From positions 2,339,195-2,403,194 of the forward strand of contig NZ_JWJG01000028.1 of assembly GCF_000818395.1 (NCBI RefSeq): a stretch of 64,000 nucleotides of DNA, in the 5' to 3' direction. Origin of the DNA: Noviherbaspirillum autotrophicum (lineage in GTDB: Bacteria > Pseudomonadota > Gammaproteobacteria > Burkholderiales > Burkholderiaceae_D). Below the pieces are notes generated by a model. That model made no database searches. It was not told where the DNA came from and saw only the letters and a list, made by a program, of their open reading frames with translations. Each line of letters opens with the position of its first letter. Positions within the stretch are counted from its first letter, which is position 1. The position numbers were made by a program, and so were the translations under genes. Shown piece after piece: positions 52,186 through 61,421 of the stretch.

Positions 52186-54741
52186 ATGTTGCGCCGCAAT
52201 GCCACCAATACCGCTGCCGACGAAGGGCGCACGGTCGCGCTGCAGCCTGCGCCGGCAGTGGCGCAGGAATTCGATATCGTGCTCAAGCCCGTCGCCCATC
52301 CCGAGCTGGGCGATATCCGCATCGACGAGAACCTGTTTGCGATCGGCCGCACCGAGCCGCCGTTCGACGCCTATCCGCCGGAACTGGTGGCAGACTTGTC
52401 GCGCCGCCATGCGCGCATCTTTTCCGAGTATGGCGCCGTCTATATCGCCGACCTCGGCAGCAAGAACGGCACTACCGTCAACGGCGTCAACATCCGCCAG
52501 AAAACCAGCCGGCTGCAGGACGGCGATGAGATCGGCTTCTCGGGCGAACTGACGTACAAGGTGCAACTCGGCGCCCGCACCGACGCTCCCCGTCGTGCGG
52601 CGAAGGTGGTCAGCCTGACGCTCACGCCCAGGCGCGACGATGCGGGCCTGCAGCCGATCGTCGTGACCCAGTTCCCGTTCCTGATCAGCAAGGCGGACAC
52701 CACGTTTTCGCGCTACAAGAGCGAGCATCCGCACCAGGTGAACTATATTTCGCGCCGCCACGCGCATCTCTTCCTCAAGGGCGGCCAGCCCTATGTCGAG
52801 GACCTGGGCAGCACCAACGGCACCTTCGTCGCCGAAAAGCGGCTCGACGAACATGCCGTGCCGCTCAAGGACGGCGATGTGCTGGCTTTCGGCGGCCATC
52901 ACTTCGTCTATACAGTGAGCCTGCAGACGCAGGAGGCGGAGCTCGATCCGACCATCACCAAGCTGAGCCAGGCGGTACGCAAGGGCGCGGCGGAAAAGAA
53001 TACCTTCGACGTGGACAAGACCACTTTCGTGGCGGCCGCCGACTCCTTCCTCGACATCTTTTGCGTCGATCGTGCGCAGCCTCAGGACGACGAACTCAAC
53101 GACGAGGCGGCCAAGCAGGCGGACGACCCCGGCAAGGAAAGCGGCGGACGGGCGCGCGGCAGGTTCTCCATTTTCGCCGCCGAGCTAATGCAGGCCTTTG
53201 GCGGCGGCGAGAAGGGGGCCTTCAAGCGCCCTCTGCGCTGGGGGGCGCTGTTCTTGGCGGCGCTCGCCGTATTTGCCGGGGCGCTGTACCTGCGGCAGGC
53301 GCCGGAGGGCAGGCTGAAGGAGCTCGTGGCAGACGGCGACTATCCGCGCGCGGCCGAGGTGGCCGACCGCTACCTGAAGGACGACCCGGACAACGCGGAA
53401 GTCAGGGCGCTGGCGACGGAAGCGCTGCTCAAGGCCGGTGTGCCGCAATGGGCGGCAAGCCTGAAGGCGCGCGATTTTGCGCGCGCCGATGCGGCACTGG
53501 CGGACATGAAAAGACTGGGCACCCACAACGCCGATGTCCAGCCGCTCCTGAAGCAGCTCGAATGGATGGACGGGCTGGAAAAATTCGTGCTGGGGCGGGG
53601 CGGGCCGGATGCGCCGATCCGGCTCTATGCGGACGAAGAACGGATCAGGACGCTGCTCAAGCGCTGGGATGAAGACACGCAGGGCCATCAGCGCTCGTTC
53701 GCCACCATTTCTTCCTATGTGCCGGCGTTCCGCGATCCGTATGCCGGGGCGCTGTCGCACCTGCGCAAGCTGCAGAGCGACGACGCGGTGTATTCGGCCG
53801 CCATCGAGCGCCTGAAGACCACGATCGCCAGCGCCCTCAATGAGGTTCGCCCCGAGGAACTCGATGCGGTGCTCAAGGAATACGCCGAGAAGTACCCCAG
53901 GATCGGCGGGCTGGACGTCGTGCGGCAGGACTTGCGCAGCTACACGGCCATCCTGAAGCATGCGCGCGAGCGCAACCTGGGTCCGCTCGTTACCCAGGCG
54001 GCCGCAGCCAAGTTTGCGACACCGCCATTCCAGGCGCGATTCCGCGCGCTGCAGGCCAGTCCGTTGTTCCCGCCGCCCGACGTCATGCAGCAGTATCAGG
54101 CCGTCTCCATCGCCTGGCGCAGCGGCGATACGGAGCGGGCCTTCGCCGGCTTGCAGAAAATGGCTTCGGGGCCTTGGGGCGAGGCGGCGTCGCGCGAGCT
54201 GGCGCACAAGAAGGCCATCGCCGACCAGTTCGCCCAGCTGCGCAAGACACGCGGCAGCGCCGGATTCGACGAGCGCCTGCTGGCGTTTTACGGTTCGCTC
54301 GATCCCGGCGAGGATGGCTATTTCGCCCGCGCCGTGGAACCGGACGTCACGGCAAACCGGGGCAAGGCCATTGCACGGGCGCAGGAATTGCTCAATCGCG
54401 CCCAGCTAAGCTGGAAACAGTACCGGGACAACGGCCCGATCGAGGGCGACCAGCGGCTTGAAAGCAAAATCTCGGGCAAATACCGTAGGCAGGCACAGCT
54501 GCTGTCCGGGGCCGAAGCCGCCGCGCGGCAGGGCATGCTGGTCTACGCCCAGCTGAAGATGGAACAGCCGGCAGACGGGCGCAAGCTGCGCGACGACATC
54601 AATGCCGAAGCCGAGCAGCAGCGCAAGGCGTTGCAGGAATTGCGCAACGTGCTGGCGCCGAACCTGTTGAAGAGCAAGCTGGAGCTGCTGGGAGAACAGA
54701 ACGATGGCAACCAACGCCAACCGACTCAAGCCGCTGACTGA
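52186..54741 (+). CDS. Twin-FHA membrane protein with periplasmic helical domain
   Basis: 851 aa. FHA 1 about residues 45-125 (FAIGRTEPPFD, LSRRHARIFSEYG, DLGSKNGTTVNG); FHA 2 about 155-245 (YISRRHAHLFLKGG, DLGSTNGTFVAEKR). One membrane segment about residues 347-367 (WGALFLAALAVFAGALYL), then about 480 residues of helical, TPR-like character outside the cytoplasm. It directly abuts the outer-membrane factor gene and overlaps the HlyD gene by 38 bases, so it is likely a phospho-dependent scaffold of the export machine (inference). Confidence 0.86.
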   Translation: MLRRNATNTAADEGRTVALQPAPAVAQEFDIVLKPVAHPELGDIRIDENLFAIGRTEPPFDAYPPELVADLSRRHARIFSEYGAVYIADLGSKNGTTVNGVNIRQKTSRLQDGDEIGFSGELTYKVQLGARTDAPRRAAKVVSLTLTPRRDDAGLQPIVVTQFPFLISKADTTFSRYKSEHPHQVNYISRRHAHLFLKGGQPYVEDLGSTNGTFVAEKRLDEHAVPLKDGDVLAFGGHHFVYTVSLQTQEAELDPTITKLSQAVRKGAAEKNTFDVDKTTFVAAADSFLDIFCVDRAQPQDDELNDEAAKQADDPGKESGGRARGRFSIFAAELMQAFGGGEKGAFKRPLRWGALFLAALAVFAGALYLRQAPEGRLKELVADGDYPRAAEVADRYLKDDPDNAEVRALATEALLKAGVPQWAASLKARDFARADAALADMKRLGTHNADVQPLLKQLEWMDGLEKFVLGRGGPDAPIRLYADEERIRTLLKRWDEDTQGHQRSFATISSYVPAFRDPYAGALSHLRKLQSDDAVYSAAIERLKTTIASALNEVRPEELDAVLKEYAEKYPRIGGLDVVRQDLRSYTAILKHARERNLGPLVTQAAAAKFATPPFQARFRALQASPLFPPPDVMQQYQAVSIAWRSGDTERAFAGLQKMASGPWGEAASRELAHKKAIADQFAQLRKTRGSAGFDERLLAFYGSLDPGEDGYFARAVEPDVTANRGKAIARAQELLNRAQLSWKQYRDNGPIEGDQRLESKISGKYRRQAQLLSGAEAAARQGMLVYAQLKMEQPADGRKLRDDINAEAEQQRKALQELRNVLAPNLLKSKLELLGEQNDGNQRQPTQAAD

Positions 54742-56080
54742 AGCGCTGGAAGATCACAGCGCGGAAGGGATCGCGATCCTGACCGCCGAGCCGTGGCGCT
54801 TCACGCATGCGGTGGTCATCACGATGATGGCGCTGGTGCTGGTTGCGCTGGTCTGGTCATTTTTCGGCCATGCCGATGTCATCGTGTCGGGGCAGGGCGC
54901 GTTGCAGCCGGAGTCGGAAGTGCGGCGCTTCTACACGCCGGTCGACGGCGAGCTGGCCAATTTGTATGTTGCCGAAGGCCAGCCGGTGTCGAAGGGGGAT
55001 GTGCTGGCGCGGCTCAATGCGCGCGGCGCGATCGAGGCCGCCACCAATGCCCTGCAGGCGCAGCTGAAGCTGGAGGATGCCGAGCGCGAGTGGAAGGAAT
55101 TCCCCGAAAAGAAGGCGCTCATGGAACGCAAGATCGTCGCGCTCAAGCAGGCAATGGAAGTCGAGCAGCACCAGCATGACCAGCGCGTTGCCGAGGGCAC
55201 CGGCAAGCTGGCGGAGGGGCAGCGGGCGCAACTGGCCGAAGCGCGCACCGCCGTGGAGGATGCGCGCCGCGCGCGTGACGCGGCCAAGAGCGAGTCCGAC
55301 AAGTATTCCAGGTTGCTGGCGCTGCCCGGCGGCGGCGGGGTGTCGCAATTGCAGGTGGAGGGCAAGAAGAATGCGCTGCTGGCCGCCGAGAATGCCTTGC
55401 GCGCCGCGCAGGCCAGGCTGTCCGAACTCGGCGCGCGGCAAAGCATGGAATTCAACCAGGCCAAGGCGCAGCTGGAAACCAGCGGCCAGGAACTGACCAA
55501 GCTGCAGCTGCAATACGATGCAGCGACCAAGGAGATCGCCAATACCGAAGAAAAGCTGCGGCTGCAGGTGCAGACCGCGCGCCTGGTGGCGGACGCCGCC
55601 GCCCGGATCAAATTCGAAAACATCGACAAGGACAACTTCCTGCTCATCGTCGCTCCGGCCGACGGCGTGGTCACCGACGTCACTTCCACCCAGCCGGGCG
55701 ACAAGATTCAGGCCAACACCCCTTTGGGCGGCATCGCACCGAAGGACGCCCGTCCGGTGCTCAAGATTGAAATTCCCGAGCACGATCGCGCGTTTCTGCG
55801 CGAAGGCCTGGCGGCCAAGCTGAAATTCAATGCGTTTCCGTACCAGCGCTACGGCCTCGTCAACGGCACGCTCGCCTACATTTCACCCGCCACCAAACCC
55901 TCGCCGCAAACCAAGCAGCCGGTGTACGAAGGGCGCGTCACGCTCGAGCGGAATTACTACGAAGTGGGAGACATCAAGTATCCGCTGCGCTACGGAATGA
56001 CGGCTACTGCGGAAGTGGTGGTGCGCGAGCGGCGGCTGATCGATCTGGCGCTCGACCCGTTCCGACAGATCGGCGGATGA
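54704..56080 (+). CDS. HlyD-family periplasmic adaptor of a type I secretion system
   Basis: 458 aa. Membrane segment about residues 32-53 (VVITMMALVLVALVWSFFGH), a barrel-sandwich half SEVRRFYTPVDGELANLYVA with EGQPVSKGDVLARL, a long coiled coil about 90-310, and the second half IVAPADGVVTDVTSTQPGDK; C-terminal YEGRVTLERNYYEVGDIKYP and LRYGMTATAEVVV. GGGAGAA precedes the ATG. It would couple an inner-membrane ABC exporter to the TolC-like protein. No ABC gene is in this operon, so the C39 exporter 20 kb upstream is the probable partner. Confidence 0.92.
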   Translation: MATNANRLKPLTEALEDHSAEGIAILTAEPWRFTHAVVITMMALVLVALVWSFFGHADVIVSGQGALQPESEVRRFYTPVDGELANLYVAEGQPVSKGDVLARLNARGAIEAATNALQAQLKLEDAEREWKEFPEKKALMERKIVALKQAMEVEQHQHDQRVAEGTGKLAEGQRAQLAEARTAVEDARRARDAAKSESDKYSRLLALPGGGGVSQLQVEGKKNALLAAENALRAAQARLSELGARQSMEFNQAKAQLETSGQELTKLQLQYDAATKEIANTEEKLRLQVQTARLVADAAARIKFENIDKDNFLLIVAPADGVVTDVTSTQPGDKIQANTPLGGIAPKDARPVLKIEIPEHDRAFLREGLAAKLKFNAFPYQRYGLVNGTLAYISPATKPSPQTKQPVYEGRVTLERNYYEVGDIKYPLRYGMTATAEVVVRERRLIDLALDPFRQIGG

Positions 56081-56096
56081 GTAGGGCGGTGCGCCG

Positions 56097-59000
56097 TCAG
56101 GCGCTGAGCAGTCCGGATGTCCGGGTCGTGCCGCCGGACATCAGCAGAGATCCGCATTCATCCGCTGGCACGGGCGGAGAAAACAGGAAACCTTGTACTT
56201 CATCGCAGTGCTGGCTGACCAGGAAGTCCAGTTGTTCCTGGGTCTCGATTCCTTCCGCGACGATTTCCATGCCGAGCGAATGGCCCATGGCGATAATCGC
56301 TGCGGTGATCGCCCGATCGTCGGCATCTTCGGGTATGCCGTGGATGAACGCGCGGTCGATTTTCAGGATATCGACCGGCAGCTGTTTCAGAGATAGCAGC
56401 GACGAATATCCAGTACCGAAATCGTCGACTGCAATGCGAAATCCCATGCTCTTCAATTCCTTGAGGGCAGCGGCAATTTCCGGTTGTGTTTGCAGCGCAG
56501 TCTCGGTGACTTCAATATCGATTGCGTAGCCATTCATGGGGGGATAGCGTTCGAGCACCTTGCAAAAATCGCTGACGAAGTTGGGGCGCTTGATCTGGCG
56601 CGCCGATAAATTGATCGCCAGGCGGACCGGGGGAATGCCTGCATTGCGCCATTTCTGGATCTGTGCGCAGGCGCTGTCGAGCACCCAGTCCCCGAGAAGC
56701 TCGATGAGATTGCTTTCTTCCGCTATCGGTATGAAGCGATTGGGTGGCTGCATGCCATCGTGTGAGGAGTTCCATCGGAGAAGGGCTTCGACGCCGATGA
56801 AGCGCCCGCTCGGCAGGCTGATCTGTGGCTGAAAGAAAAGCACCAGCTCATTTTGATGGATCGCGTTGCGCAATCCACGGTCGATCGCAAGCACTTCATT
56901 GGCCCGTTGGGTCATGGATGGCGTGTAGAACTCGTAGCAGTTTCTGCCCTTGTCCTTGGCGGCGTACAAAGCGATATCGGCAGACTTGTACAGCGTCTCC
57001 TTGTCGGTGGCATCGTCAGGAAAGACACTGATGCCAACGCTGGTCGAAGTCGTCAGAAAATGGTTCGAAATCTGGATGGGAGCGGCAATGGCCTTGATGA
57101 TTTTTCGCGCCAGCGATGCCGCATCTTCCATGCGCCCCAATTCACTCATGATAATCGCGAATTCGTCGCCGCCCAGCCTGGCGACGGTGTCTTCGCCGCG
57201 CATGCTGTTCTTCAGACGCACGGCAATTTCTCCGAGCAGCAGATCGCCGGCATCATGGCCAAGCGTGTCGTTGATCAGCTTGAAGCGGTCGAGGTCAAGA
57301 AGCAGCAATCCGACCGTTGTTTTATGGCGCCGACTGTATTGAAGGGCATGATCGAGGCGGTCATTGAACAACAGCCGATTCGGCAATCCGGTCAGGCTGT
57401 CGTGGTAAGCCAGGCGAACCAGCTGTTCTTCGGTGTCCTTGATGGTCGTGATATCGGAGAATACCGATATGTAATCGGTGACCTTGCCCGACTCATCCTT
57501 GACTGCGGTGATGTTCTGCCATGTTGGGAAAAGTTCGCCGGATTTGCGGCGATCCCAAATCTCGCCTTGCCAGTTCCCATTTTGCTCGAGTGTTTTCCAC
57601 AGCTTTTCGTAAAATTCATTGCTTTGCCGCTCGGACTTCAGTAGTCGCGGATTCTTGCCGATGACTTCCTCGGGGCGATAGCCGGTAATGTCGGAAAACG
57701 CGCGATTGGCGGCGATAATCGTCCCGTTGCCATCCGTGATGATGATCGCCTCCTTGGTATGTTCGAATACGGTGGCGGCGCGCCGCAACTCCTTTTGCGC
57801 TTCGACTACCTTCGTGATGTCGAATACTGTAGTACGGCTTATGACGAAATTGCCGTGGGCGTCGTAAAGTGCAGAGGCATTAAGCAGGATCGGCATGATA
57901 CTGCCGTCCTTGCGCACCATTTCCAGTTCGATATTGTTCAGTTGCCCTTTTTCGATAAACTCGGGAAATCTCTGCTGATAGATGGCTTTGCTGTTCGAGG
58001 TCTGCAAGTCGGTCATGCGCATCTTCCCGACCACTTCCTCTCTGGCGTAGCCAAGCCACTTCAGCTCCGTATTATTCATCTTCACGACAATCATGTTACG
58101 GTCCACCGAGTGATACCCGCATGGCGCGTTTTCATAGAGGTCGTTGATCTCTGCAGCATGCCTTTCCAGCTCCTGCTGAATCCGCTTGCGCTCGCTGACG
58201 TCCCGTACCAGAGCCAGCCATCGCCCGTCCGGCAGGAACCGCGCACTGATTTCGGTAGCGAGATATGAACCGTCCTTGCGCAGGAGTTTCCATTCGTCGA
58301 CAGTGACGCGCTCGACGTTTTGTTGCAAAAATTCCTTTGCTTCCCTCAGGCGCACGATGTCGACATTCGGTATCAGCTCCGTTATGTGCTTGCCGATCAG
58401 TTCATCGCGGCTATATCCAAGCATGCGGCATGCATTGATGTTGACATCGATGTATTGTCCATCCTGGTTGGCGATAAAGATGCCGTCCGATGCATTGTCG
58501 AATAGTTGCCGGAAGCGTTGTTCGCTTTCCTCCAGAGCGTGCTCGGCATCGCGGCGCAGCGTGATGTCCTGCACCATGCCAATCAAGGCCTGCGGCTTGC
58601 CTTTGCTGTCGCGGCGATAAATTTCACCATTTGCCGCTACCAGCCGCACGCTTCCGTCAGGTAGCAGCAGCCGATATTCGATTTGATACGGCTTTTGCTC
58701 GAGGATGGCGAGCTGCAGCGCCTGCTCGACGGCTGCCCGGTCGTCAGGAAAAATTCTGTTGAAAATGGAAGCCAGCGGGATTGGTTCATCAGATGGAGGA
58801 AATGCAAACATTTCCAGCACTTCGTGCGAGCAGCTGACACGGTTGGTCTTGATGTTCCATTTCCAGGAGCCGATCGGGGAAATGATGTCGGCCTTGACGA
58901 GATTGGCGGCGATGCGCCGTAGAGATTCCTGTAGCGTCCTGCGTTCGCTGATGTTTTCGAGCGCGGCCAGCATGCAGTTTTGATTACCGTCGCCACAGGG

Positions 59001-59399
59001 CGCGACGGATAGATTGAGATTCAACCAGACGATGGATCCATCTTTTCGGAGATATCGTTTTTCACCGCGAAGTGCTGGAATCTCTCCTTGAAGCAATTGT
59101 TCGACCAGAAGCCGATCCTGTTCCTGGTCATCAGGGTGCGTCAGGTCGAGATAGGTCTTGTGCACCAGCTCTTCATGTGTATAGCCGAGCAGTTCGCAAA
59201 AAGGGTGATTGGCATCCAGGAATTTTCCATCTACCCCGATCTGCGCCAGGCCGACGCTAGCGTGCTCGAAGATGGATTGGTAGCGACGCTCGCTCCTGCG
59301 CAAGGCATCTTCCACCTGTTTACTGCGTGCAAGTTCCTTTTTCAGGTGCCTTACTTCCGCAGTTAGCACATCGATGCGCCGTTGTAATGAATTTGCCAT
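56097..59399 (-). CDS. Multi-PAS GGDEF-EAL protein
   Basis: 1100 aa. About five PAS/PAC units (residues 40-665), GGDEF about 665-830 with RLGGDEFAIIMSE and an upstream RGED inhibitory site, and EAL about 845-1095 with FIGVEALLRW, AINLSARQIKRP and VDDFGTGYSSLLSLKQLPVD. Both catalytic sets look intact, so it may make or break c-di-GMP. No membrane segment. The ATG at 59399 (MANSLQRRID) is preferred over an in-frame TTG at 59459. Convergent with the HlyD gene. Confidence 0.93.
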   Translation of the reverse strand: MANSLQRRIDVLTAEVRHLKKELARSKQVEDALRRSERRYQSIFEHASVGLAQIGVDGKFLDANHPFCELLGYTHEELVHKTYLDLTHPDDQEQDRLLVEQLLQGEIPALRGEKRYLRKDGSIVWLNLNLSVAPCGDGNQNCMLAALENISERRTLQESLRRIAANLVKADIISPIGSWKWNIKTNRVSCSHEVLEMFAFPPSDEPIPLASIFNRIFPDDRAAVEQALQLAILEQKPYQIEYRLLLPDGSVRLVAANGEIYRRDSKGKPQALIGMVQDITLRRDAEHALEESEQRFRQLFDNASDGIFIANQDGQYIDVNINACRMLGYSRDELIGKHITELIPNVDIVRLREAKEFLQQNVERVTVDEWKLLRKDGSYLATEISARFLPDGRWLALVRDVSERKRIQQELERHAAEINDLYENAPCGYHSVDRNMIVVKMNNTELKWLGYAREEVVGKMRMTDLQTSNSKAIYQQRFPEFIEKGQLNNIELEMVRKDGSIMPILLNASALYDAHGNFVISRTTVFDITKVVEAQKELRRAATVFEHTKEAIIITDGNGTIIAANRAFSDITGYRPEEVIGKNPRLLKSERQSNEFYEKLWKTLEQNGNWQGEIWDRRKSGELFPTWQNITAVKDESGKVTDYISVFSDITTIKDTEEQLVRLAYHDSLTGLPNRLLFNDRLDHALQYSRRHKTTVGLLLLDLDRFKLINDTLGHDAGDLLLGEIAVRLKNSMRGEDTVARLGGDEFAIIMSELGRMEDAASLARKIIKAIAAPIQISNHFLTTSTSVGISVFPDDATDKETLYKSADIALYAAKDKGRNCYEFYTPSMTQRANEVLAIDRGLRNAIHQNELVLFFQPQISLPSGRFIGVEALLRWNSSHDGMQPPNRFIPIAEESNLIELLGDWVLDSACAQIQKWRNAGIPPVRLAINLSARQIKRPNFVSDFCKVLERYPPMNGYAIDIEVTETALQTQPEIAAALKELKSMGFRIAVDDFGTGYSSLLSLKQLPVDILKIDRAFIHGIPEDADDRAITAAIIAMGHSLGMEIVAEGIETQEQLDFLVSQHCDEVQGFLFSPPVPADECGSLLMSGGTTRTSGLLSA

Positions 59400-59552
59400 G
59401 AGATGTCGCGTTATCTCGGTTAACAATATGTTTGACCGTTCAACAACACGGAGGTGCAAATGCTGTCATTAACGCAACGCAAAACAAACGGCATATAGAG
59501 CCAAGACCATCCATCCGGGTATGCCGGAGGCCGACCTTGGGACCCTCGGCGC

Positions 59553-60389
59553 TTACTGGCTGACGCGAAACTCGATGCGGCGATTGCGGCGGCGTCCTTC
59601 CTCTGTCGTATTGGGTACAACCGGCTGGTCCGCTCCCATGCCGCTGGTGGCGATCGATACAGGTGCAATCCCTTTTGCCACGAGATACGTCTTGACGGAA
59701 TCCGCCCGAGCGCGCGACAGGGCGAGATTGCGCGTACCCAGCCCAACGTTGTCGGTGTGACCAATGACTTCCACCTTTTGCGGATTGGTTTTTTTCAGGA
59801 CATCGGCCATTTCATCGAGGATGGCCTTGCCCGAATCGGTAATGAGCGCACTGCCAGCCTCGAATTCGATCACGCGGCTGCCCAGCACCCGGTCCAGTGC
59901 TGCCTGGGTTGCCGCCGAAATGCGCAATCCGTTCTTGACGACGTAGCTCGGGGTGAGCGCCCCGGCAAGGTCGCTCGCAATCGCTTGCCGAACTGCTTCG
60001 CTGCCGACTTCTCCGCGCAGCGCCACGCTTGTTCCTTCGACGACAAGCTGTCCCTTACTGATCGATTTCAGGTTCTGCGTCATCAGCCTGGGAACCTGAA
60101 CTTCCCAGTTCGACGGAGCGACCACGCCGCCGACACTGATCTGGTCGACGACCTTGCCGGCGCCGTACAACTCCTGCAACCGCCCTAGCAGCGCAGCCTT
60201 CGTCGCCTCATCCGGCACGGCGCCGGAGATGACGATACTTCCCGGTTGTGTCCCGGGCGGATCGGGTTGGGCATGAAGTGGGGCGCATGGGAGCGCTGCC
60301 GCGCAGATTGTCGCAGCGGCAAGCGCCGCGCGCAGGAGCTTGGAGTGGATCGTCATTTCAATGTGGTTCAGTCGGAAGGTGGCGTGCAT
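59553..60389 (-). CDS. OmpA-family outer-membrane/peptidoglycan-binding protein
   Basis: 278 aa. A signal peptide (LLRAALAAATICAAALPCAPLHAQ), a BON-like central part, and a C-terminal OmpA domain: FEAGSALITDSGKAILDEMA, VEVIGHTDNVGLGTRNLALS, RRRNRRIEFRVSQ. The start at 60389 has AAGGG six bases upstream and is nine bases after the tagF stop; an ATG at 60356 would give a shorter signal peptide. Part of the type VI secretion cluster (TagL-like role possible). Confidence 0.88.
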   Translation of the reverse strand: MHATFRLNHIEMTIHSKLLRAALAAATICAAALPCAPLHAQPDPPGTQPGSIVISGAVPDEATKAALLGRLQELYGAGKVVDQISVGGVVAPSNWEVQVPRLMTQNLKSISKGQLVVEGTSVALRGEVGSEAVRQAIASDLAGALTPSYVVKNGLRISAATQAALDRVLGSRVIEFEAGSALITDSGKAILDEMADVLKKTNPQKVEVIGHTDNVGLGTRNLALSRARADSVKTYLVAKGIAPVSIATSGMGADQPVVPNTTEEGRRRNRRIEFRVSQ

Positions 60390-60398
60390 ATGTGGCCC

Positions 60399-61394
60399 TT
60401 ATCCGGAAAACGCCTGGCGGAAGCTATGCACCAGCTGGTTCAGCGTCAGCTCGCCATGGTCGAGATAGCTCGACAGTTTGTAGGTGGCTGGATCTTGGGC
60501 CGCGTACTGTTCAACCCAGTTGGACTGGGAAACGTCGATGAAAAATTCCTGCGCCGCAGCGTGTTCGAACAGGGCGTGAAAGACAGATGGCGTATTGCCG
60601 TTGAAAGTCAGGATCAGCGTCGGCCGGCCGGCGCGCCGGCAGGTGAACACGCCCAGCTCGAAATCGGCTCGCGGCAGGAAAGTGCAGATCAGGTCGAGCC
60701 ACCATGCCTTGACCAGCGGCTCGAGGCCGGGGTCGCCGGGCAGTGGCATGAGCACGCCCCGTTGCGGCGCGACTGCGTAATTGGCGAGCACCGGTTGCAG
60801 CAGATAACCGATGGCGAGAACCATCTGGCGCAGAGTTGCGTCGGTATTGTCCAGCGCCAGGGCATTGGACAGTGCCGCCAGATTGGTCGCTTCCAGGAAA
60901 TCCACGTAGCCGGCACGGCATCGGTTCTGGTCGGCGTCGGCATGCAGCGCAAAATCGCCGAGCGCGGACAGCATCTCGGCGGCGTCGTGAGTGGTCGAGG
61001 CATGATGCGACAGGGCGCGCTGGTGATTGGCGTGGCGCTCCATCACGAGGGGGCTCAGCGGCAGGAACGTCAGCGCTTCCTCGACCTCGAACAGGGTGGC
61101 GGCAATAAATGGAAACCGCCGCGCAGATGCATCGCTGCTCGGAATCAACACACCGCTTATAGCGTGCTTCCTGCGTGTACCGGTGAACAGGAAATCGATC
61201 GGGCCAGCTGCGTCGTAGCTGTTCTTCCAGTCGGGATTGGCGATCAGCAGTTCCATGCCTTGCGCCACCCAATTGTCAATGAGGGCGATGACCTTGGCGC
61301 CGGAAGCACTTTTGACAAAATCGCCGCGCGAAGCAATTTTTCCGAAGTAGATGGAACTGGAATTGCGCGGTTGTATTGCCGAGATTGCGACCAT
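60399..61394 (-). CDS. tagF: Type VI secretion accessory protein TagF (ImpM family)
   Basis: 331 aa. The family start is clear: SSSIYFGKIASRGDFVKSAS, then WVAQGMELLIANPDWKNSYD, FLFTGTRRKHAISGVLIPSS, and RRFPFIAATLFE. TagF acts as a post-translational repressor in the threonine-phosphorylation pathway of T6SS in Pseudomonas. It lies between tssM and the OmpA-like gene with short gaps. The window also holds a PP2C phosphatase, kinase and FHA proteins, which could serve this system as well. Confidence 0.92.
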   Translation of the reverse strand: MVAISAIQPRNSSSIYFGKIASRGDFVKSASGAKVIALIDNWVAQGMELLIANPDWKNSYDAAGPIDFLFTGTRRKHAISGVLIPSSDASARRFPFIAATLFEVEEALTFLPLSPLVMERHANHQRALSHHASTTHDAAEMLSALGDFALHADADQNRCRAGYVDFLEATNLAALSNALALDNTDATLRQMVLAIGYLLQPVLANYAVAPQRGVLMPLPGDPGLEPLVKAWWLDLICTFLPRADFELGVFTCRRAGRPTLILTFNGNTPSVFHALFEHAAAQEFFIDVSQSNWVEQYAAQDPATYKLSSYLDHGELTLNQLVHSFRQAFSG

Positions 61395-61421
61395 GATGTG
61401 GCTCGTTACTCTATGAGGCTG

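Noticed and set aside
50497-52902. Open frame of 801 codons on the minus strand opposite the HD-GYP, TolC-like and FHA genes
   Set aside because: It runs across three well-supported plus-strand genes and has no motifs of its own.
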